From contig NC_063045.1 of assembly GCF_018812025.1 (NCBI RefSeq), forward strand, positions 15,434,919 through 15,498,918: a stretch of DNA of 64,000 nucleotides, read 5' to 3'. Positions 56,911-64,000 of the stretch are shown piece by piece (positions within the stretch are counted from its first letter, which is position 1; each line of letters starts with the position of its first letter). Below the pieces are notes generated by a model that ran no database searches, was not told where the DNA came from, and saw nothing but the letters and a program-made list of their open reading frames with translations. Made by a program: the position numbers and the translations under genes. Source of the DNA: Megalobrama amblycephala. Its lineage: Eukaryota > Chordata > Actinopteri > Cypriniformes > Xenocyprididae.

Positions 56911-57889
56911 CTGAAACAGGCTTCATTAGAGAAATGTGTGCAGAGCCTTCAACAAATAGGCATCAAGCAATATGTGCCTGATTTTATTAAACAAGAGAGA
57001 GGTAATTCAAACCTTGAATGAGTTTCCTCAAGCGTGCTGGATAATAAGCTTCTCGTATCTCATTGTAAACCTGATTACTAACAATGACGAAAACGCGAAA
57101 ACACCCAGCAGCATCCAAAAGTAATGCTGTTTACCACCCACTCTGTGTCAAACTAGAAGTATGAATATAACCTCAAATGAAAGGAAAACCATGCAGTCTA
57201 CACTTATTTTTGTCACAACGGCAGCATACCGCATAATGTCCAACCTAGACAGAAATATGACAGGCATGTGCCGGTGTAAAATAGAAGGATTAACCGTTAT
57301 TACGCGGCCGATGTTCTGGGACAGTGGCCCCAGTATTTATGTTCTGAATGCGAGCCTGGCCTACTTCAGCATCTTCCTTAATCCTGTGGCACACTGCCTG
57401 CTTTTGCTTTTTCCAATAACCAGCTCTAATCTCTGCACTGGCTAGACAACAGTGGTCTAGCGATGACAGCTGGCAGACTTATACTGTCTCTAGGAAAGAG
57501 ACCACACGACAGCAGGCTAACCAGCAGCAGAGGATGTCCCGTGTGAAACCTGTTGCATCGCTAACGTTTTCACACTTTGTGGGATTTATCGCAGTTGTGC
57601 TATTGTAAATCCCTTCTGGCCCAGAAAACACATCAGGAAGTGTTTGCTGCACACCAACAAAACTGAACTAGATTATCTTGTGCCTAGAAATGGTTTGGAA
57701 TTTGTCTGTTTAATCCATAGCTTTCTATTTATTGTATGAAAAGTCTATGCAAATTTCAACTTTAAGTAAATAAATCCAACATTTTAAGATTGTAAAGGAG
57801 CACTCTAGTAAATAATGCTGAAAATAGCCAAAGAGATGAAGATTCCATATTAGAATATTGTACTTATAATTTTTTTTTTCAAATAAGAT
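56911..57889. other. Unique intergenic block
   Basis: 57160-57450 is GC-richer and free of recognised repeats. It has an open frame (57161-57445) without domain resemblance. It may be a conserved noncoding block. No gene is called. Confidence 0.35.
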
Positions 57890-58260
57890 TCTCTCAGTTG
57901 TGAGATATGTATGTTTAGAACTTTAGAAATAGTAACAATTGTGACAACAGCTGAGATATAAAGTCAGACTGTGAGAAATAAAAGTCCAGATTATGAGAAA
58001 GAAGTTGAAATTACAAGCAATATAGACGTAATATGATATAAAGTCACATTGTGAGCGACAATCGCAAGAAAAAAAAAAATTTGTGAAATAAATTCACAGC
58101 TGGGAGAAAAACATTGCAATTGTGAAAAAGTCACAATTATGAGATGTCACATTGTGAAATACAGTCACAATTACGAAAAATGATATAAAGTCACATTGTG
58201 AGATAAAAAAATTCCAATTACAGGAAAAAGAAAAAAAAAAAAGTTGCATTTAGAACAAAA
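57890..58260. repeat. Degenerate minisatellite of the same type (field 3)
   Basis: Words GAGATATAAAGTCAGA, TTATGAGAAAGAAGTTG, CACATTGTGAGA and GTCACAATTATGAGA recur. The composition matches the fields at 54545 and 56300. Confidence 0.8.
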
Positions 58261-58949
58261 TAAAGCTGCACTGAAAGTAAATAAATCCAAAATCTTAGGC
58301 TCTAAAATGAGCACTCTCGTAAATAATGCTGAAAAATAACCTAAGACATGTAGATTCCATATTAAAATATTGTATTATTGCTTTTTTTATTCAAATAAAG
58401 AGCTTTTGTAGTTGAGTCGCATTCGCCCTCTTCCTAGCATGCACTGAGGCATGATTGTTTAATTCTTGCGAAGCTGTCATTTTGTGACTATTTAAAGCCT
58501 TAAATAAATGAGTAATTTGGATACAAGTCTTAATTGGACACTAGTGGTGAGGATTTTAATTAATCCCATTAGAATTATTTGAATCTGTTCACTAAAAAGA
58601 CTCGTTCGCTAATTCGTTCAGTGACAGGTTCCATTGTTATGCCAGTGGGTGGCCAAAAGCGGGTGTGTTTTTAATGAGTCATTGAATCATTGAGTAAATG
58701 ATTCAATGACTCATTCAACTGATACATAAAAACATCCGCCAAAATGGTTATAAAAATTCCTACAATATTTTTTATAATACCTACAAATCAACTAAGAGAC
58801 TCACTAATCGAAAATGAATGAAAAAGAGACATTGCATTGAAAAAGAGACATGCATTGAAGTGAAGGCTTTGTTTTGTTTACACAACAGCAATATACTATA
58901 AAAACGTAAACGTTTTTCCTTTGTGTGTTTTCTTTTGTTTGTTTGTTTT
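58261..58949. other. Intergenic DNA with a strong hairpin
   Basis: No gene. A 19-bp perfect inverted repeat lies at 58673-58715 (separate entry). The rest is AT-rich. Confidence 0.4.
58673..58715. repeat. Perfect 19-bp hairpin
   Basis: AATGAGTCATTGAATCATT (58673-58691) and AATGATTCAATGACTCATT (58697-58715) are exact reverse complements around the 5-nt loop GAGTA. TGAGTCA (AP-1 type) sits in each outer arm. Similar words elsewhere (48420, 50110, 51340) suggest a repeat family. Confidence 0.9.
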
Positions 58950-59215
58950 TGTAGTTGTTGTTTTTGCGTACAGACGACAACCTTGTCAAATGATCCCCAT
59001 TCACACGGATCTGCGAAAACGACTAAAATCGTTGTATTATTCAGTAGTTGGCGATGTCACTTTGTAAAGAAACACTACGTGCCTATAAACTGAACAGGTT
59101 ATATGCATGCATCACCTTTTCCACAAATTTGCATTTTTGTTGTTTACACAGAGACAATAATGGTATTGTTTTCAAAAGTTTAAAAAGGTGTCATGTAAAT
59201 GGCCCGTTAGTTCAG
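58950..59215 (-). repeat. GTTTTCAAAAG...GGCCCGTT dispersed repeat (copy 2 of 4)
   Basis: CCCCATTCACACGGATC, ACCTTTTCCACAAATTTGC and TTGTTTACACAGAGACAATA match, in reverse, the copy at 35930-36250 and, in the same orientation, those at 63004-63716. Confidence 0.75.
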
Positions 59216-60554
59216 TTTTTTTTTTTTTTTTTTACCTTATTTTATCACAAGAACAGTGATGAATATTTTTGTGAAACTACGTTTATGGTAATTATACGGC
59301 ATGACAGAACCAGGTTTGGTGAAAGATGGGAAGAAAGAGGGGATTGGGGGAGTGTTTGGAACTTGCTGGGTGCTCCCTTTTTACTCCGCCAAGAGCTCAA
59401 GCTTCCCCTTTTGGCTGTCACCATATAAATCCAGTGGGTGGGAGCACCGTCAATGCTCCAGCGTTCGCCGGGAATTAACGCTGAGCCACTGCAAATGACT
59501 GACAATCCTAAGGCCTCTTTGAGAACAGGCTTAAGAGGGAAGAGAGGAAGGAGGATGAAAAGAGATATGAGGAACGAAGAAAGTACTGAGAATATCCAGC
59601 GCTCGGTACTTTTTTCCAGCAAGCTCTGCAAATTCAAAAGGACTTGCCGTTCTTTTTTCATTATTGCTAAGCATGACAGCCTTTATGAGGACATTATTTA
59701 ACAACATAAATCACAAAAAAAGTTGACAATTTGTCAAAAGCTGAATAATTTAAGTTGATTAATTGAGATATATCTTCAAATTTAAAGAATTGTGGCTGTT
59801 AAACCACATACAAGAAAGCTGTGAAGAGTGTACAAGATACAATAAACACATGCCTGAATACAATGAAAATCTTTTTTTTTTTTTTTTTTTTCTAAACAGA
59901 TTTTATGTTCGAATTATCAATATTATAATTGCATCATAAAATGTTACCATGGTCAGCAGGGTTTAACTTAAGCAGGGTTTGAGGCAAAAATAAAAATATT
60001 TAGCAAAAAAAATATAAGTGTACAGATTTTGTTCAATGTTATTATATTTTCTTAGTATTACAGTAATCAGACAGATTTTTCACATTACTATACTGATAAT
60101 TGTGGGTGAAAATGTGCTTTAATAGTAATGAAAATAATCACAATGCCAATTAAATTAATATTTCAGAAAAAGCCAAATATTTTCTTTTTTTTTTTTTTTT
60201 TTTGTAGATTAACATGATCAAACAGATCTCCTAATTAAAATCTCTCTTCTGGCATACATTTTTCATTCTTCTTTTGCAGTAAAAGCAGACAGCAAACTAA
60301 ACAGCTGGCCTTACTTGAGAAATGATGTGCATGTGACAAAAAAGATGGATTATCCAATTACAATCTTGCTTCCTTTCTTGCGTGACAGTTTTGAGCTTTG
60401 ACAGTGTTGCAATTTTACGTTACCCCTGATCGAAGACAGACAGTGAAGAACCTGATTGTGTCCTTGACAAATGTCCTTTCAGACAAACCCCACAATGACA
60501 GTCTGAAACCTTCAAAAGCACTAGTCAAAGAGTTCAACAGAATGAATCAACATT
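59216..60554. other. Intergenic DNA with a unique 59290-59600 block
   Basis: A T-run lies at 59217-59233. 59290-59600 is GC-richer, with no recognised repeat; open frames on both strands lack domain resemblance. T-runs occur near 59871-59890 and 60187-60203. No gene is supported. Confidence 0.35.
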
Positions 60555-61480
60555 GAGAATAAATTAGCAATATTTTGTGAATAAAATTTGTTGAGAATAA
60601 ATTAGAAATATTTTTTAAATAAAGGTGAATAAAACTGAAAAAAGTAGTAATATTTTGTGAATAGTCAAAATAATGAAAATAAAGCAGTAATATTTTGAGA
60701 AAAGTAGTAAAACATTATGAAAATGAAGCAGTGATATTTTGTGAACAAAAGTCAAAAAAAAAAAAAAAATAAAGTAATATTTTGGGAATAAAGTGAAAAA
60801 TATGCAAATAAAGTTGTAATATTTTGAGAAAAAACAGTAATATTTTGAGATGTAAATTTATGAGAATAAATGAGTAATATTTTTAGAAAAGTAGGAATAT
60901 TTTGTAAACATTTTTCATAAAAAATATGAAAATATAGTAATATTTTGAGAGTAAAGCAAAATTATTAGTAATATTTTGAGAATAGTATTTTGTAAACAAT
61001 AGCCAAAATTATGAAAATAAAGTAGTATTTGAGAAGAAAGTGCAAAGTATGAGAATAAAGGAGTAATATTTTGAGAAAAGTAGCAATATTTTGAGAATAA
61101 AGTGAAAATTATGAGAATGAAGGTGTAATATTTTCAGAATATAAATATTTTGTGAACAAAAGTCAAAATTATGAAAATAAAGTAGTAATATTTGAGAATA
61201 AAGTGAAACTTGAGAATAAAGGAGTAATCTTTTGAGAAAGTAGCAATATTTTGAGAATAAAGTAAAAATGATGAGAAAAGTATTATTTTGAGAATAGTAA
61301 TATTTTGTCAAGTCAAAATTTTAAAAAATACTAACATTTGAGAATAAAGTGAAATTTATGACAATAAAAGAGTAATATTTTGAGAAAAGTAGTAATATTT
61401 TGAGAGTAAAGTGACAATAATAGTAGTTAAGGTCAAAACTATAAGAATAAAGGCGTAGCGTTGTGAGATTAAATTAGTAA
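60555..61480. repeat. Degenerate minisatellite, AATATTTTGAGAATAAAGT type
   Basis: AATATTTTGAGAATAAAGTG, GAATAAAGGAGTAATATTTT and GAAAAGTAGCAATATTTTGA variants repeat for about 900 bp. Minus-strand open frames here (for example 61009-61311) encode repetitive, low-complexity residues and are artefacts. A further patch lies at 62655-62810. Confidence 0.85.
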
Positions 61481-62654
61481 AATCAAACGAATGAACTGTC
61501 CACCACATTCCAATGTAACAGAAAGAAAATCGAAACATAAAAAGAAAGAAACAGACAGATGGAGACAAAATGAGAATTTGTAGTTGCAAGAATTGCTGCT
61601 ATGAAACTGCCACATGTGGCTCTATGATCAGTGTGTTTTCCATTATAGCTGAATAATTCATCAATGCCTGGCAACAGGCTTGAGATGTTCAAGCTTGTCT
61701 GTACTTTCTATTTTAAGTCACATGAGAAATTCATGGCAGGTCCTCCGAGGTCCCATCAGCACTGTCTATTCTGAATTCGGCCTTGCCTAAATGGATGCAT
61801 TGACATGGGGGTCATTTTACTGCCTCCACGAAGCCCTGCAAACAGCTAAACGACAGGAAGTTAAGGGTACGGAGGGTGTCGCACAGAAAAGATAAGCTCT
61901 GCCCAGCTTGGTTGGGAAACAAGCTTTATAGAGCATCCAATAGGAATGAACTGGAGCCCTGGAGCCATACCGTCCATCACCGACAAACAAAATCAATTGC
62001 CTTTAGTCATTCTTTCTACATCCTTCATCCATTTGACATCTAGTAAAACGACATCTGGCAAACTCTCAACAGAGTGGATCCATTTCCACAAGGCACAAGA
62101 GAATTTTTTTGGACGCCGCCCCAGTGCCGCTTGCTGAACGCCAGCTTGAAGACACCTTGATATGCCGTGTAAACAAACTCTCTTGCTGATTCCACTTTGG
62201 TGTGTATTGGAGCGTCATTATAAAATCCATCTGATGAAATGATCCAGGTCTTTCTGACAGCTACCGCAGGGACGGGAAGCAAAAGGGTGTGGGTTTAAAA
62301 ACGATCTCTCTCTCACCATCTGTCGCCATATTGTCAAGAACGATCCAGTAAAGGAACGTGAACAATTAAACCATCCTTGGGGAATGGCTGTTTTGCTCAC
62401 GATCGACATCAAAGCCTCTTCAAGTCCAAAAGTTTCTGGAACAACTATGGCACGGTTTCGTCTACAGAAAAAAATGAAAAGATCAACCAGGGCTGTTTAC
62501 ACAGAGGAGACAGGCTGTGAATCTTCAAAAAACTGAAAAACTGGGACGAGAAAAAAAAAAACCAAACTACTAAATACTTGATGAAACAGTGTGCAAACCA
62601 TTAATGTTTCTAAAGCAGCATTGTCCAACAGTTAAACCAACAAAAAAAGAGAGG
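61481..62654. other. Unique intergenic block
   Basis: About 1.1 kb that is GC-richer than its flanks and free of recognised repeats, with several short frames that have no domain or splice support. It is the longest repeat-free block near the right end and a candidate conserved regulatory region. No gene is called. Confidence 0.35.
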
Positions 62655-62810
62655 CAGCAAATAATGAAAATATAGTAATATTGTGAGAATAAAGTGAAAA
62701 TTAGCAGACATATTTTGAGAAAAGTAATATTTTGAAAATAGAGTGAATATTATGAGAATAAAGTGAAAATTATGGGATTGACAGAAGAATTGAGAAAAAA
62801 GTCAAAATTA
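62655..62810. repeat. Second patch of AATATTTTGAGAATAAAGT minisatellite
   Basis: ATAATATTGTGAGAATAAAG, ATATTTTGAGAAAAGTAATA and TTATGAGAATAAAGTGAAAA are the same word family as 60555-61480, separated from it by the unique block. Confidence 0.75.
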
Positions 62811-63003
62811 GGAGATGCAGCTATATTTAAAAAAAAAAAAAAAAACTATAGCAATACATTAACAATATTCAAAATTATGTAAATAAAATAGTTATTCTGA
62901 GAAAGGTCAAAATGGAGAATTTTATCTTGTAAATAGCATTACAAGATTAAGTTAGTGACCATTTAATTCCCATAATTTTAACTTTCTTAAAACGTTTTTT
63001 TAA

Positions 63004-63335
63004 CTTAGGGTACGTTTACACGAAAATGATATGGTTAAAACAGAGAAGCTTTTCCTTTGAGTTTTCAATTGATTTCAGTTGATTGTCAAAACGATCCCCA
63101 TTCACACGAATCCGCAAAAACGACTAAAAACGCTAAAATCTGCTGGCAGGCAGAATGAAACACTATAGACTGAACGTGTAATGCACATGTGCATGAAACC
63201 CGTCTTCAAAAGTCTGCGTTTTCAGGCACCCAAAACGCCATTGTCGTGTAAATGAACAGGCAAAACGCATTAAAAGTTTTACGTTTTTAGTTGAAAATGG
63301 TGTCGTGTAAACGGCCCCTTTATCTAGCAATGCTA
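63004..63335 (-). repeat. Dispersed repeat (copy 3 of 4), tandem with the next
   Basis: It starts ACTTAGGGTACGTTTACAC and ends TCGTGTAAACGGCCCCTTT. The ends TAGGGTACGTTTACACGA and TCGTGTAAACGGCCCC are roughly complementary, as in a TIR element. The middle is shorter than in copy 4. Confidence 0.8.
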
Positions 63336-63339
63336 CAAC

Positions 63340-63716
63340 TTAGGGTACGTTTACACAACAACGATATGGTTAAAATGGAGAAGTTTTTCCTTTGAGTTTT
63401 CTGCGTACAGACTGCACCATTGTCAAAACGATCCCCATTCACACGAATCCACGAAAGCGATTAAAAATGCTGTATTCTGCTGGCAGGACATTAGATGGCG
63501 ATGAATCACCATAGACTGAACATGTAATGTGCATGTGCATGATGTCATTGTTTCCACAGATTTGCGTATTTGTTGTTTACACAGAGACCGTTTTCAAAAA
63601 CTTGCACTTTGAAACCCGTTTTCAAAAGTTTTTCAGGCCACCAAAATGCTGTGTCGTGTAAAGGAACGGCCTTTAAACGTTTTTTAGTTGAAAACGATGT
63701 CGTGTAAACAGCCCCT
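63340..63716 (-). repeat. Dispersed repeat (copy 4 of 4)
   Basis: It again starts ACTTAGGGTACGTTTACAC and ends TGTCGTGTAAACAGCCCC. Its internal order matches copy 3 (AGTTTTTCCTTTGAGTTTT, CCCCATTCACACGAATCC), with extra sequence. The two are direct tandem copies about 335 bp apart. Confidence 0.8.
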
Positions 63717-64000
63717 TAGAAAAAGTTTTGCTGTTTCATATGCTTTTAACTCAGAAACCATGTAAAAGTCAAGCAAATGAACCTTCTACCAAACTTCCAA
63801 TGTGACACAAAAAAGAAAAAAGAAAACGAAAGCACTACAAATTCACTTCCTGTCATTATCACACTCATTCCTCCAGCGAATGGATTTGAATTATATGTTG
63901 AAGTAACACCAGGCTGAACGGCTTTCTCTCCATCTCAGCCAGTAAAATTGGCTGATGAAATGAGTCATGACTTTAATGCAGAACAGAGGGGAGATAGAAG
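63717..64000. other. Unassigned right edge
   Basis: No gene, repeat or signal recognised in the last 284 bp. Confidence 0.4.

Noticed and set aside
57161..57445. 94-codon plus-strand frame with a hydrophobic C-terminal part
   Set aside because: No domain resemblance, splice context or signal peptide. It is treated as a unique noncoding block.
61009..61311. 100-codon minus-strand frame rich in Tyr, Phe, Leu and Ser
   Set aside because: It lies wholly in the AATATTTTGAGAATAAAGT minisatellite, so its repetitiveness is that of the DNA.
1..64000. CRISPR arrays, tRNA or rRNA genes, bacterial operons
   Set aside because: Repeats here lack regular spacer structure, no cloverleaf-forming tRNA was found, and the gene structure is eukaryotic throughout.

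Overview
The window looks like nuclear DNA of a teleost fish, most likely a cyprinid (carp or minnow relative). It is AT-rich, with intron-scale spacing, spliceosomal signals, poly(A) signals and no operons. It is crowded with short inverted-repeat DNA transposons, decayed Tc1-like elements, long TA microsatellites and degenerate minisatellites of kinds I associate with cyprinid genomes. Species and chromosome cannot be read from the sequence alone.

Three protein genes are well supported. Two are tandem, same-strand bZIP genes of the NFIL3/E4BP4 family, each with one intact coding exon (17714-18709 and 29292-30077, plus strand). The third is LINGO3, a neuronal leucine-rich-repeat/Ig membrane protein encoded by one exon on the minus strand (39271-41088). 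A fourth, weaker candidate is the last coding exon of an unrecognised small membrane protein on the minus strand near 50.7-50.9 kb.

Layout. 0-5.4 kb is a nested transposon complex: a 4-kb repeat-rich element sits inside the terminal repeat of a Tc1-like element, and smaller elements sit inside that. 5.4-17.7 kb is the upstream flank of the first NFIL3-like gene, with a second Tc1-like element, several TIR elements and a CpG-richer candidate promoter segment near 15.1-15.5 kb. 17.7-30.1 kb holds the NFIL3-like pair, with a directly duplicated ~300-bp noncoding segment and a candidate untranslated first exon between them. 30-39 kb is intergenic and contains a head-to-head array of CpG-rich MITEs. 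39.3-42.3 kb is lingo3 with a candidate 5' UTR exon. 42-64 kb is a gene-poor stretch of MITEs, a Harbinger-like element carrying a MADF-like exon, a TTAA-flanked piggyBac-like element, minisatellite fields and several unique blocks that could be regulatory.

The NFIL3-like proteins are expected to be nuclear DNA-binding repressors and LINGO3 a plasma-membrane protein. Nothing in the sequence shows they act together; their adjacency is positional. I found no CRISPR, rRNA, tRNA or prokaryotic feature and no convincing new multi-gene system. The most unusual material is transposon nesting and exon capture.
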